Shown here piece after piece: positions 16,018 through 24,290 of a DNA stretch of 64,000 nucleotides; within the stretch, counting starts at the first letter, position 1, and every line of letters begins with the position of its first letter. The DNA is from Streptomyces poonensis (GTDB lineage: Bacteria; Actinomycetota; Actinomycetes; Streptomycetales; Streptomycetaceae). The notes under the pieces were generated by a model, which saw only the letters and a program-made list of their open reading frames with translations, searched no databases and was not told the origin of the DNA. The stretch is taken from positions 1 through 64,000 of the forward strand of contig NZ_BMVW01000005.1 of NCBI RefSeq assembly GCF_014650915.1. Direction: 5' to 3'. A program made the translations under genes and the position numbers.

Positions 16018-17158
16018 ACAGCAGCTTCTTCAGCCGCTCCGCCAGCAGGTCCCAGCGCCACTTCTCCTCGACCCACTCGCGCCCCCGCTCCCCCATGCGG
16101 CGGCGCAGCTCCGGGTCGTCGAGGAGGGTGAGGACACGGTCGGCGGTCTCCTCCGCGGAGCCGCCGCGCACCACCCAGCCGGTCTCGCCGTCGAGGACCG
16201 CGTCGGGGGCGCCGCCCGAGTCGCCCGCGACCACGGGCAGTCCCGTCGCGGACGCCTCCAGGTACACGATGCCGAGGCCCTCCACGTCCAGCCCGCCCCG
16301 GCGGGTCCGGCAGGGCATGGCGAAGACGTCACCGGCGCCGTAGTGGGCGGGCAGCTCCGACCAGGGCACGGAGCCCGTGAAGCGGACGGAGGCGGCGACT
16401 CCGGTCTCCTCCGCGAGCTTGCGCAGGTCGCTCTCGTACGGGCCGCCGCCCACGACGAGCAGCACCGTGTCCGGCTGCCGGGCGAGGATGCGGGGCATGG
16501 CCCGGATGAGGGTGTCCTGCCCCTTGCGCTTCACCAGCCGGGAGACGCAGACGACCACCGGCCGGTCGGTGAGACCGAGCCGGGCGCGGACCTCGTCGCC
16601 GCCGGAGCCGGGGTGGAAGGTCTTCTCGTCGACCCCGGGCGGCAGTTGGACCATCCGGGCGGCGGCGTCCGGGCTGAGCGCGGTGGCGATGCGGGAGCGC
16701 GTGTACTCGCCCAGGTAGGTGATGGTGTCCGTGGACTCGCCGATCCGGCCGAGCAGCTGGCGCGCGGCGGGCAGCTGCGCCCAGCCGGCCTCGTGCCCGT
16801 GGGTCGTGGCCACCAGCCGCTCGGCGCCGGCCCGGCGCAGCGCGGGCGCCATCAGGCCGAGCGGGGCCGCCGCCCCGAACCACACCGAGGTGCAGCCGTG
16901 CTCCCGCAGCAGCGACACCGCGCGGCGGGTGGCGCCCGGCGTGGGCAGCAGCATCGTCGTGCGGTCGCGTACGACGGTGAAGGGCTGTTCCGCGTCGAAG
17001 GCGGCCGTCGCCTCCACGCCCTCCCGGCCGCGCTTCCAGGTGGAGGCGTAGACGACGATCCGCTCCGGGTCCAGGCGCAGCGCCATGTTGTGCAGGAACG
17101 CCTGGATGCCCCCGGGCCGGGGCGGGAAGTCGTTGGTCACGATCAGGGTCTTGTGCAT
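16016..17158 (-). CDS. GT4 mannosyltransferase, PimB-like
   Basis: A 380-residue retaining glycosyltransferase with the GT-B fold. The N-terminus TLIVTNDFPPRPGGIQAFL and the C-terminal EX7E region (CRTRRGGLDVEGLGIVYLEA) closely resemble PimB, the alpha-mannosyltransferase that adds the second mannose to phosphatidyl-inositol mannoside in Actinobacteria. VVCVSRLVKRKGQD marks the nucleotide-binding domain. It acts at the inner face of the membrane. ATG 17158 has a TAGGGT -10 box (17172-17167) placing the start of transcription 1-3 nt upstream, so it may be leaderless. The neighbour GT87 gene is divergent, consistent with a PIM or lipoglycan locus. Confidence 0.86.
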   Translation of the reverse strand: MHKTLIVTNDFPPRPGGIQAFLHNMALRLDPERIVVYASTWKRGREGVEATAAFDAEQPFTVVRDRTTMLLPTPGATRRAVSLLREHGCTSVWFGAAAPLGLMAPALRRAGAERLVATTHGHEAGWAQLPAARQLLGRIGESTDTITYLGEYTRSRIATALSPDAAARMVQLPPGVDEKTFHPGSGGDEVRARLGLTDRPVVVCVSRLVKRKGQDTLIRAMPRILARQPDTVLLVVGGGPYESDLRKLAEETGVAASVRFTGSVPWSELPAHYGAGDVFAMPCRTRRGGLDVEGLGIVYLEASATGLPVVAGDSGGAPDAVLDGETGWVVRGGSAEETADRVLTLLDDPELRRRMGERGREWVEEKWRWDLLAERLKKLL

Positions 17159-17278
17159 CGCCGCCGACCCTACCGAACCGTCACCCCTGGCCGGGTCCGG
17201 CCGCGCCTCCCAGCCCACGCACAGCCGTGCGGGAGATAATGCCGTCCCCATCCGCGACGCACAGGAACAGGGGCACAC

Positions 17279-18514
17279 GTGGACATGGCGGGCATACGGC
17301 GGATCCCGGTCCTGCTGCTGACGACCTGGGCCGCGACCAGACTGCTCCTGCTGCTGTTCGTCCTCAAGGTGATCGTCTTCCCCGGCCCGGACGTCACCAC
17401 CGACGTGTCGTCCACCTACCAGGGCTGGTACGAGGTCCTGCGCGCCGGCACGTATCCGCTGGACGACGTGACCTGGCAGTACCCGCCCGTCGCCGCGCTG
17501 CCGATCCTCTCCCCCGCGCTGCTGCCGTTCCTGGACTACGCGCAGGCGTTCTTCGTCCTCGTCTGCCTCACCGACCTGGTGGTCCTGGCGCTGCTGCTGT
17601 ACGCGGGCCGCGGCCCGGGCCGGACCCGGCGCGGCGCCTGGGTCTGGGTCGTGGGCGTGCCCCTGATGGGGCCGACCGTCTACGCCCGGTACGACGTGAT
17701 GGTGACGGCGGTGGCGGTCGCGGCGCTGGTCGCGGGGGTGCGCCACCCGCGCGTGATGGGTGCGCTCGTGGCCTTCGGCGCGCTGCTGAAGGTGTGGCCG
17801 GCGCTGCTCCTGCTGGGCGCGGTCCGGCTGCGGGCGTGGGTCTCGGCGGCGGTGACCGCCGTGGCGCTGGCCGCGCTGTGCGCGCTGGCGATGCCCGGTG
17901 CGTTCGACTTCCTGACCTTCCAGCGCGAGCGGGGCACGGAGGTGGAGTCCCTCGGTGCGCTGGTGTTCCATGTGGCCCGCTGGTTCGGGTGGGACGGCGG
18001 CGTGTACTTCAACTACGGGTCGATGGAGTTCCTGGGCCCGCACGTCGACGTCGTCAGCCGGGCGGCCCTGCTGCTGAGCGTGCTGGCGTTCGGCTGGCTG
18101 CTGCTGTGGCGGCTGCGGGCACGGCGCCTGACGCCGCACACGCTCGCGGACGCCGCCTTCGTGGCGGTGCTGATGTTCACGGTGACGAGCCGGGTGATCA
18201 GTCCGCAGTACATGGTGTGGCTGGTCGGGCTCGCGGCGGTCTGCCTGTGCTTCCGGGGCAGCGTGATGGTGCGGCCCGCGTACTGTGTCGTGGCCGCGAG
18301 CCTGGTGACCGCGCTGGAGTTCCCGGTCTGGTTCGCGGAGGTGGTCGCGAGCGACTGGTGGGGCGTCACCCTGCTCGTCGTGCGCAACGGCCTCCTCGTC
18401 GCCGCCGCCGTGCTCGCCGCCCGGGAGCTGTGGCGGAGCACGGTCACCGCGCCGTCCTCCTCCGTCTCGGTCCCCGGTCAGGCAGCCCGCGCCAGGGAGC
18501 CTCTCACGTCCTGA
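17279..18514 (+). CDS. GT87-family (DUF2029) membrane glycosyltransferase
   Basis: A 411-residue polytopic membrane protein with about ten hydrophobic segments. The first loop holds the conserved acidic sites of polyprenol-phosphate-mannose-dependent GT-C enzymes (TYPLDDVTWQYPPVAALP near residues 60-75, and YARYDVMV). These resemble PimE-like mannosyltransferases that extend lipoglycans on the outer face of the membrane. A GTG at 17279, or an ATG two codons later, follows CAGGAACAGGGG. The stop is only 10 bp from the stop of the convergent lipoprotein gene. The exact acceptor is not known; pairing with the divergent PimB-like gene suggests phosphatidyl-inositol mannosides. Confidence 0.85.
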   Translation: MDMAGIRRIPVLLLTTWAATRLLLLLFVLKVIVFPGPDVTTDVSSTYQGWYEVLRAGTYPLDDVTWQYPPVAALPILSPALLPFLDYAQAFFVLVCLTDLVVLALLLYAGRGPGRTRRGAWVWVVGVPLMGPTVYARYDVMVTAVAVAALVAGVRHPRVMGALVAFGALLKVWPALLLLGAVRLRAWVSAAVTAVALAALCALAMPGAFDFLTFQRERGTEVESLGALVFHVARWFGWDGGVYFNYGSMEFLGPHVDVVSRAALLLSVLAFGWLLLWRLRARRLTPHTLADAAFVAVLMFTVTSRVISPQYMVWLVGLAAVCLCFRGSVMVRPAYCVVAASLVTALEFPVWFAEVVASDWWGVTLLVVRNGLLVAAAVLAARELWRSTVTAPSSSVSVPGQAARAREPLTS

Positions 18515-18524
18515 CCCGGGGCCC

Positions 18525-19736
18525 TCAGCCCAGCTGGTCCCGCAGATACTCCCGCCACTGCCCGGTGAACCGTGCGGGGGTCGTGCCGAGGACGTCCCGC
18601 AGCGCGTCCTCCACGGCCCCCGCCCGCCGCTCGTGGCCGCCCACGGCCCGGTAGAACGCGTTCAGCCGCTCCTCGCCCCACCGGTCCGCGATCATCCGGC
18701 AGGCCAGCCAGCCGCCCTCGTAGGCCATCGCCAGCCCGTTCGCGTCCCGGCCGAACCCGAAGTCCTCGTCGTCCGGCAGCGCGTCCGGCACCCGGCCCTC
18801 CCGTACCTCCCGCTGGAGCTCCGGCGCGATCTGGGCGGGGGTGCGTCCGGCCGACCGGTAGCCGACCCAGTCGGCGTACCCCTCGGAGAGCCACAGGGGC
18901 GTGGCCGCGGTCGTGTGCGCGCGGGTGGCCACATGCGTCGCCTCGTGGGTGAGGACGACCTGTCCGCCGAAGTCGCCGAGGACCGCGTACGCGTCGGGGT
19001 TGACGACGATCCGGTCCGCGGGCGTACGCCCCGAGCCGCCCGTCTCCCCGGTGGTGACCGCCGCGATGCCCCGGTAACCGGAGGCGGGCGCCCCGAGCAG
19101 CCCCGCCATCTCCTCCAGCGACTCCGGCACCAGGACGACGACGCGCTCCGCCCAGTCGTCGCCCCACGCCCCGCTCACCGCGGGCACCGCGCGGTCCGCC
19201 GCCTCGGCGTACGTACGCAGCTCCGCCTCCGTGCGGCCGACGCCCAGGACGAGGCTGTGCCGCCCCCGTACGGCCCGGACGGCACCCTGCTCCCACAGCT
19301 GCTCGGCGGCCTCGCGGGCGGGCTCGTCGGAGGCGACGTACCAGCTGCCGTCGTCGCGGGTCAGGGTCAGGGCGCGGGCGGCGGTGACCGGCGCCCGGTC
19401 GTACCCGCGGACGCGGTACCGCAGCTCCGCCTCGGCGGTGGCCCGGTCCCCGGAGCGGTGGAACCCGGTCAGCCGGTACGACCAGGAGGCGAGCGGCAGG
19501 CCCCGCAGGTTGGCGAACTCGGCCAGGCCCGTCGCGAGCCCGCCGCTGTCGGCCACCGGTGCCTCCGTGCCGCGGTAGGCGCTCTCGTCGCGTGCGAGGA
19601 CCGCCTCGGCCCGCCGGTCGAGCACCCGCTGGACGTCCGCGCGGGCCGGGTCGGGCGCCTCGCTCCCGCCGCAGCCCGCCACGAGCGCGCACACCAGCAG
19701 CGGTACCGCCCCCGCCCCACGCCGTCGACCAGCCAC
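18525..19736 (-). CDS. Secreted lipoprotein with gluzincin metallopeptidase motif
   Basis: A 403-residue predicted lipoprotein. The signal peptide ends in the lipobox LVAGC (Cys22). The mature part has an N-terminal region resembling a nuclear-transport-factor-2-like fold (about 35-150), then a peptidase-like domain with HEATH (LTHEATHVATR) and a downstream Glu in LSEGYADWVGY, the HEXXH plus E arrangement of gluzincins such as M1/M48-like basic secretory proteases. It is predicted to sit on the outer face of the membrane. GTG 19736 is the likely start. Its substrates are unknown. The NlpC/P60 gene lies 51 bp upstream on the same strand, so they may be one transcript for envelope maintenance. 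Confidence 0.86.
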   Translation of the reverse strand: MAGRRRGAGAVPLLVCALVAGCGGSEAPDPARADVQRVLDRRAEAVLARDESAYRGTEAPVADSGGLATGLAEFANLRGLPLASWSYRLTGFHRSGDRATAEAELRYRVRGYDRAPVTAARALTLTRDDGSWYVASDEPAREAAEQLWEQGAVRAVRGRHSLVLGVGRTEAELRTYAEAADRAVPAVSGAWGDDWAERVVVLVPESLEEMAGLLGAPASGYRGIAAVTTGETGGSGRTPADRIVVNPDAYAVLGDFGGQVVLTHEATHVATRAHTTAATPLWLSEGYADWVGYRSAGRTPAQIAPELQREVREGRVPDALPDDEDFGFGRDANGLAMAYEGGWLACRMIADRWGEERLNAFYRAVGGHERRAGAVEDALRDVLGTTPARFTGQWREYLRDQLG

Positions 19737-19787
19737 GTTCCCGATCGTACGGTGACCGCGCGGCCTCGTCGCGGGCCGCGCGACCGG

Positions 19788-20798
19788 TCAGATCCGCGTC
19801 ACCGACGTCACCGGCATCATCCCGACCGGGTCGTAGCGGACCGGCGCCCCCGGGTACGGCGCGTGGATCACCTGGCCGTTGCCCACGTACATCCCGACGT
19901 GGCTGGCGTCCGACCGGTAGACGACGAGGTCGCCGGGGAGCGCCTCGGACAGCGGCAGCTGCCGGCCGACGAACCGCTGCTGCTGCGAGGTGCGCGGCAG
20001 TCCGACCCCGGCCTGCGCGTACGACCACTGCATCAGGCCCGAGCAGTCGAAGCCGTGCGGCCCGCTGGCGCCCCACATGTAGGGCTTGCCGACGGCGGAG
20101 CGGACGGCGGCGACGGCGGCGGCCGCGCGGGCACCGGGCGCGACGGCGTCCCCGAGGTCGGGCACCTGCGGGCGGTCGCCGCGCGAGGCCCGGTCGTAGG
20201 CGGCGCGGTCGGCGGCGGCGAGGGAGTTGAGGAGCCGGCGGGCCTGCGCGAGCTTCCGCTCCACGGTGCGCTTGTGCCGGGCGACGGCCCGGCGGCTCAC
20301 CTCCAGCTCCGTCAGCTTGCCGCCGGCCTCGTCGCGCTGCCGGGACAGCTCGCGCAGGGCTCCCTGGAGGTCCCTGAGCTCGTCCGCCTGGTGGGCGCTG
20401 ATCCGGTCGAGGGTGGCGGCCTTGTCGAGGTACTCACCGGGGTCCTCGGAGAACAGCAGGGCGAGGGAGGGGTCGAGGCCGCCGGAACGGTACTGGGCGC
20501 CCGCGAGCGCCCCGATCGCCTCCCGCATGGTGTTGACGCGGTGCTGCTGGCGGGCGATCCGGTCCTGCGCGGCGCCGACCTGCGCACGCAGCACGCCGGC
20601 GCGTTCGCCGGCCCTGTTGTAGGCCTCGGTGACCTGCTCGGCCTCCTGGTAGAGGCGGTCCACCTCGGCACGGGTCTCCTCGGGCGGAGCGGCGACGGCC
20701 GACCCGGCGCCCAGGGCCGCGGCGGCGGACAGCACACAGAGGGCAGCGCTGACACCCCGGTCGAACCCGGACGGGGCGGAGCGGCGATGGGACCCCAC
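19788..20798 (-). CDS. NlpC/P60 cell-wall endopeptidase with coiled-coil domain (paralogue 1)
   Basis: Secreted D,L-endopeptidase that cleaves peptidoglycan stem peptides. I set the start at GTG 20798 (MGSHRRSAP), because the paralogue begins the same way and GAAGGGAG lies upstream. The 336 residues comprise a Sec signal peptide (cleavage near AVAAPPEE), a coiled-coil region (about 40-215) and a C-terminal NlpC/P60 domain with catalytic Cys in FDCSGLMQW, His in SHVGMYVG and a third site at VIHAPYPG. Such coiled coils autoinhibit or place the enzyme at the divisome in RipA-like proteins. Tandem with a close paralogue upstream on the same strand. Confidence 0.92.
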   Translation of the reverse strand: MGSHRRSAPSGFDRGVSAALCVLSAAAALGAGSAVAAPPEETRAEVDRLYQEAEQVTEAYNRAGERAGVLRAQVGAAQDRIARQQHRVNTMREAIGALAGAQYRSGGLDPSLALLFSEDPGEYLDKAATLDRISAHQADELRDLQGALRELSRQRDEAGGKLTELEVSRRAVARHKRTVERKLAQARRLLNSLAAADRAAYDRASRGDRPQVPDLGDAVAPGARAAAAVAAVRSAVGKPYMWGASGPHGFDCSGLMQWSYAQAGVGLPRTSQQQRFVGRQLPLSEALPGDLVVYRSDASHVGMYVGNGQVIHAPYPGAPVRYDPVGMMPVTSVTRI

Positions 20799-20916
20799 GG
20801 GAAGCCGTACTCCCTTCGCTGTCGAAAGACACGAACCGTCTCCGCGACGCCGGGCGGGCAGCCCTGTGCTGCGGCAACCCGGTGCCGGGTCCGCGGTAGT
20901 CGGGGAAACGCGCCAG

Positions 20917-20945
20917 ACAGTAGCCGTGCGCCCCGCGACGGCCAA
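20917..20945 (-). promoter_or_regulatory. Candidate HrdB-type promoter for the first NlpC/P60 gene
   Basis: TTGGCC (20945-20940) and TACTGT (20922-20917) separated by 17 bp on the minus strand. The inferred start near 20910 gives an untranslated leader of about 110 nt before GTG 20798. Confidence 0.4.
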
Positions 20946-20969
20946 CGACCTCGGCGGGCACACAGCGTG

Positions 20970-21004
20970 ACGCCCCGCCGAGAATCCAGTCATCAGCGGG
21001 GCGT
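20970..21004 (-). terminator. Hairpin between the two NlpC/P60 genes
   Basis: ACGCCCCGC (20970-20978) pairs with GCGGGGCGT (20996-21004) across a 17-nt loop. It lies about 145 bp downstream of the stop of the 21150-22190 gene and upstream of the candidate promoter of the next gene, so it may separate their transcription. Confidence 0.5.
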
Positions 21005-21149
21005 GGGGTCAGTTCACGTCACCGGATTTCGCCCGTTCAGGCGGCCGGGTGTGGCGATCTCGCGGGTCCCCCGGAAGAGGTGCCTTCCGTCGGCGGGTCG
21101 ACGGAGAGGCTGCCCTTCCGGGACGCGCCGGAGGTACGTCGGATCCGCG

Positions 21150-22190
21150 TCAGATCCGGACGCCGAACTGGAACGGCATGTTGTTGATCGACTCGTAGCG
21201 GACGACCGTGCCGGTGCGCGGGGCGTGCAGCACCTGGCCGTTGCCCGCGTAGAAGCCGACGTGGTGCAGGTCGCCGTAGAAGATGACCAGGTCGCCGACC
21301 TGGAGCTGGCTCTGCGAGTAGATGCGCGTACCGGCGTTGGCCTGGGCCTGCGAGGTGCGCGGGATGGAGACGCCGGCCTGGGCGTAGGCCCAGGAGGTGA
21401 GGCCCGAGCAGTCGAAGGAGTTGGGGCCGGTGGCGCCGTACACGTACGGCTTGCCGATCTGGCTCTGGGCGGCTGCGTAGGCGGAGCCGGAGCGGCCGGA
21501 GACGGGCTTGGCGTCGCTGCCGGCGCTGAGGGCGGTGCGCTCGCTGGCGCGGGTGGCCCGGTCCTCCTCCTCCTGGAGCGCCGCCTTCTCGGCCGCGGTG
21601 AGGGAGTTGAGGAGCTTCTGGGCCTCGGCGAGCTTGCCCTTGACCTCGTTCTTCTTCTTCTCGAGGGTCTCGCGGGTGTCGGCGAGGTCCTCGAGCTTCT
21701 CGGTGGCTTCCTGGCGCTGCTGGGCGAGCGAGCGCTGCTTCTCCTGGATCTTCTTCAGCGAGTCGACCTGCTGGGCGCTGAGCTGGTCGAGCGTGGAGGC
21801 CTTGTCGAGGTAGTCGTCCGGGTCCGCGGAGAGGAACAGCTGGACCGAGGAGTCGATGCCGCCGGAGCGGTACTGGGCGCTGGCCGCGAGCCCGATGTCC
21901 TCGCGCAGTGCGTTGAGGTCGTCCTGGCCGCGGGCGACGTTGTCCTGGAGCGTGGAGATCTGCTTCTCCAGCTTCTCCTGCTTCTCCTTGGCGCCGTTGT
22001 ACTTCTCGGTGGCCTTCTCGGCCTCCTCGTACAGCTTGTCGACCTTGGTCTTGACCTCGTCCTTGCTGGGCTTCTCGCTGGGCGCCGCGTTGGCGGTCTG
22101 GGAGCCCAGGGCCACGGCGGCGGCCGCGGCGGTGGTCAGCACGGTCACTCGTGCGCGGCTCGGCTGCTTGGGTCGACGGTGGGACGCCAC
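21150..22190 (-). CDS. NlpC/P60 cell-wall endopeptidase with coiled-coil domain (paralogue 2)
   Basis: A 346-residue secreted peptidoglycan hydrolase with the same plan as its neighbour. GTG 22190 gives MASHRRPKQPSR, with an AAGGAG site 10 nt upstream. A Sec signal peptide is followed by a mature N-terminus near TANAAPSEKPS, a long Lys/Glu/Gln-rich coiled coil (about 50-215), and an NlpC/P60 domain with FDCSGLTSW (catalytic Cys), HHVGFYAG (His) and VLHAPRTG. The coiled coil is far richer in Lys than the paralogue's, while the catalytic domains are close. Likely roles are septal or lateral wall remodelling in hyphae or spores. Confidence 0.93.
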   Translation of the reverse strand: MASHRRPKQPSRARVTVLTTAAAAAVALGSQTANAAPSEKPSKDEVKTKVDKLYEEAEKATEKYNGAKEKQEKLEKQISTLQDNVARGQDDLNALREDIGLAASAQYRSGGIDSSVQLFLSADPDDYLDKASTLDQLSAQQVDSLKKIQEKQRSLAQQRQEATEKLEDLADTRETLEKKKNEVKGKLAEAQKLLNSLTAAEKAALQEEEDRATRASERTALSAGSDAKPVSGRSGSAYAAAQSQIGKPYVYGATGPNSFDCSGLTSWAYAQAGVSIPRTSQAQANAGTRIYSQSQLQVGDLVIFYGDLHHVGFYAGNGQVLHAPRTGTVVRYESINNMPFQFGVRI

Positions 22191-22297
22191 GGGGGCGAGC
22201 TCCTTCTTCCTCCAGCCGCCTACCGACACGCCGGTGGGCGGTGCCCCCCCGCCGTCACTCCCAATAAGTGATCAACCGAGCGGAGGTTCGACGCCCG

Positions 22298-22327
22298 ACC
22301 CTAGTGACCTTCTTGTGATCAGTTCAA
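22298..22327 (-). promoter_or_regulatory. Promoter of the second NlpC/P60 gene
   Basis: TTGAAC (22327-22322) and TAGGGT (22303-22298) with an 18-bp spacer on the minus strand are a good match to the main sigma factor consensus. Transcription would start near 22291, giving a leader of about 100 nt. The AT-rich stretch just upstream (aaaaaagta near 22340) is unusual for this genome and could help polymerase binding. Confidence 0.6.
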
Positions 22328-22478
22328 ATCCTCTGGTGAAAAAAGTATGTGACGCTCGACATTTTCGTCCTACAACTCACGTGCAGTGGACGGCAGGTTG
22401 ACGCTGCGTCGCACTCCCGCCCCACCAATCCCGGCATTCACGGCACATGTTGCGGTTGGGGCCTACGGAACGCATGGG

Positions 22479-22508
22479 ACGTACGCCCCGAGAGGACGGG
22501 GCGTACGT
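22479..22508 (-). terminator. Terminator after the NYN nuclease gene
   Basis: A perfect 12-bp stem, ACGTACGCCCCG (22479-22490) with CGGGGCGTACGT (22497-22508), and a 6-nt loop, starting 2 bp beyond the stop codon of the minus-strand gene at 22511. Confidence 0.8.
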
Positions 22509-22510
22509 TC

Positions 22511-23860
22511 TCAGCCACGCGAGAAGCGCTTGAGCAGCACCGCCGACGCCACCGGCCGGGCGCCCGCCCGGGCCACGCCGTCGGCCACCTCACGGTCCGT
22601 GGAGGCGACGATGACCGGCCGGCCGGGCGGTTCGGCGCGCACCAGCTGGCGGATCAGCTCGTCCGCGGTGACGCCGGGCTTGGAGAACAGCACCCGGACC
22701 CCGCGCGGCGGTGCGAGCAGCACGGGCGCGGCCAGCTCGGCACCGTCGAAGACACAGGTCACCTCGGCGCCCGTCTGCGCGGCGAGCTGCGAGAGCTGGC
22801 CGAGCAGCCTGAGGCGCTGCTTCTCCAGCGGCATCTGCGGATAGCCGGTCTTGGTGACGTTGTAGCCGTCGACGACGAGGTGCGCCTGCGGCAGCGCGAG
22901 CAACTGGTCCAGGATCGCGGGGTCGTTGTCGGACAGCGCGCGGGCGGCGATGTCCTTCGGGGTCATCCGGCCCGGCTCGACGGCGTCCACGGTCTCCGCG
23001 GGGCGCACGGACACGGGCGGCAGCGCGAGCTCCCGCCTGAGCCCCTGCGCCGCGTCCAGGACGGTGTCCAGGAGCAGCCGTACGCGCATGTCCTCGACGC
23101 TGCGCCCCTCGCGCGCCGCCCGGCGGGCGGCCTCCAGGGCGGCCTCCGTCTCGCCGAGGCGCGCCTTGAGCCGCCGGGTCTCGCTCTCGGCCGCGGAGAC
23201 CTGCGCCTGGCTCTCGGCGCGCACGGTCTCGATCTCGCTCTGGACCTTGCGCATCGCGGCCTCGCCGCGCTTGACGTCGCTGAGGGCGGCGCGCAGCTTC
23301 CGGTGAAGCGATTCGGCTTCCTTCTTCGCCGTGTCCAGCTCCGCGCGCAGCCGCTCGGTCTCGGTCCTGGCGTGCAGCCGGGCCCGGTCGAGCTCCTCGC
23401 GCAGCCGCGCCAGTTCGGCCCGGCTCTCCTCGTCGGCGCGCTCGGCGTCCGCCCGCTGGGCCTCCTCGCCGGCCGCGGTCACCAGCTTGACCCAGCCGGC
23501 GGGGCGCAGCACATAGGCCGCGGCCGCCACGTCCAGCGGATCCGCGGCCGGGGGCGGCGAGCCTGCGTCGAGGGCGCCGGCGAGCTCCGGCTGGGCCTCT
23601 CTGAGCCGCTCCCCGATCCGTTGTCTGAAAAGCGCGTCGGTCTCCACGGCGGCCGCCATGGCGTTGCCCGCGAACTTGGCCCGGCGGTTCGGGGCGAACC
23701 GGGCGTACTGCCTCAGCTGTGCGGGCAGTTCCGCGACGGTCAGCCCGCCGAAGCCGTCCGAGACGATCTGCACGACGCGCTTGCGCACGCCTTCGGGCAG
23801 CGGACGGTCGAGCACCTCAGCGGCGCCGTCGTCCGGCCTCCCGCCCGCGGTCTCCACCAT
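22511..23860 (-). CDS. NYN/YacP-domain RNase with N-terminal helical and coiled-coil region
   Basis: A 449-residue protein. The C-terminal NYN (PIN-like) nuclease domain (about 300-445) shows LVVDGYNVTKTGYP, TCVFDGAE and IVASTDREVADG, the acidic residues that bind metal in YacP/Rae1-type ribosome-dependent mRNA endonucleases. An N-terminal region (about 1-130) resembles no catalytic domain, and residues 140-270 form a coiled coil of Glu/Arg/Ala heptads. The coiled coil makes it much longer than YacP (about 170 residues). It probably acts on RNA in the cytoplasm. ATG 23860 starts 35 bp from the zinc-ribbon gene stop on the same strand, suggesting an operon. Confidence 0.88.
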   Translation of the reverse strand: MVETAGGRPDDGAAEVLDRPLPEGVRKRVVQIVSDGFGGLTVAELPAQLRQYARFAPNRRAKFAGNAMAAAVETDALFRQRIGERLREAQPELAGALDAGSPPPAADPLDVAAAAYVLRPAGWVKLVTAAGEEAQRADAERADEESRAELARLREELDRARLHARTETERLRAELDTAKKEAESLHRKLRAALSDVKRGEAAMRKVQSEIETVRAESQAQVSAAESETRRLKARLGETEAALEAARRAAREGRSVEDMRVRLLLDTVLDAAQGLRRELALPPVSVRPAETVDAVEPGRMTPKDIAARALSDNDPAILDQLLALPQAHLVVDGYNVTKTGYPQMPLEKQRLRLLGQLSQLAAQTGAEVTCVFDGAELAAPVLLAPPRGVRVLFSKPGVTADELIRQLVRAEPPGRPVIVASTDREVADGVARAGARPVASAVLLKRFSRG

Positions 23861-23895
23861 CCGTCACCCCTATACCTGTGCGGGGCCCGCTCCGT

Positions 23896-24135
23896 TCAGG
23901 AGCCGGCGCCCGGCCTGTCCACCAGTTCCACCTGATCCACCGCGTTGCACCAGCGGCAGCGCACCGACTCGATGGTCTCACTGACCACCTCGCGCTCCTC
24001 CACCTTCGGCTCTCCGGCGAGGTCGAGGTGCAGGTACTCGACGACCTTCGAGGAGCGGGTCACGTCGAAACGGGTGAGGTTGCCGCAGAGGGTGCAGCGC
24101 CAGCGGGTCGTCGCGGTCGGCAGGGGAACCGTCAT
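23896..24135 (-). CDS. Small zinc-ribbon protein
   Basis: A 79-residue protein with two CXXC pairs, CTLC (residues 14-17) and CRWC (about 60-63), spaced as in a zinc ribbon. The N-terminal Cys pair is followed by GNLTRFDV and the rest is acidic. ATG 24135 has AAGGAAG upstream; a longer form would add 35 residues without family likeness. It is first in a run with the NYN nuclease gene, so a role in RNA metabolism or as a partner protein is a reasonable guess. No function is established that I know of. Confidence 0.83.
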   Translation of the reverse strand: MTVPLPTATTRWRCTLCGNLTRFDVTRSSKVVEYLHLDLAGEPKVEEREVVSETIESVRCRWCNAVDQVELVDRPGAGS

Positions 24136-24290
24136 CGTGGCTGCTCTTCCTTCTTCCAGTCTCCGTGACGCACCCGCTTCCCCGGTGCGTGTGGCTCGTA
24201 ACCCTACGGCCTGGCGGGTCCCCCACGCCCGTCCGGTCACAGCGGCGAGGCGGTCTGTGCTGTTCGGTCCGGTTACGTCATGATCTGTTC

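Noticed and set aside
20799..21149. Possible c-di-AMP (ydaO) riboswitch before the first NlpC/P60 gene
   Set aside because: GGGGGACCC and GGGCGAAATCC resemble pieces of the motif in order, and such elements are known before wall hydrolase genes, but the conserved 3' part (GACAGCTAACCTC-like) is missing. A covariance-model search would decide.
18633..22271. A 1212-codon open frame on the plus strand across the NlpC/P60 and metallopeptidase genes
   Set aside because: It lies antisense to three well-supported minus-strand genes. Long antisense frames are normal in DNA with extreme third-position GC, and its product is Gly/Arg/Val-rich with no recognisable domain.
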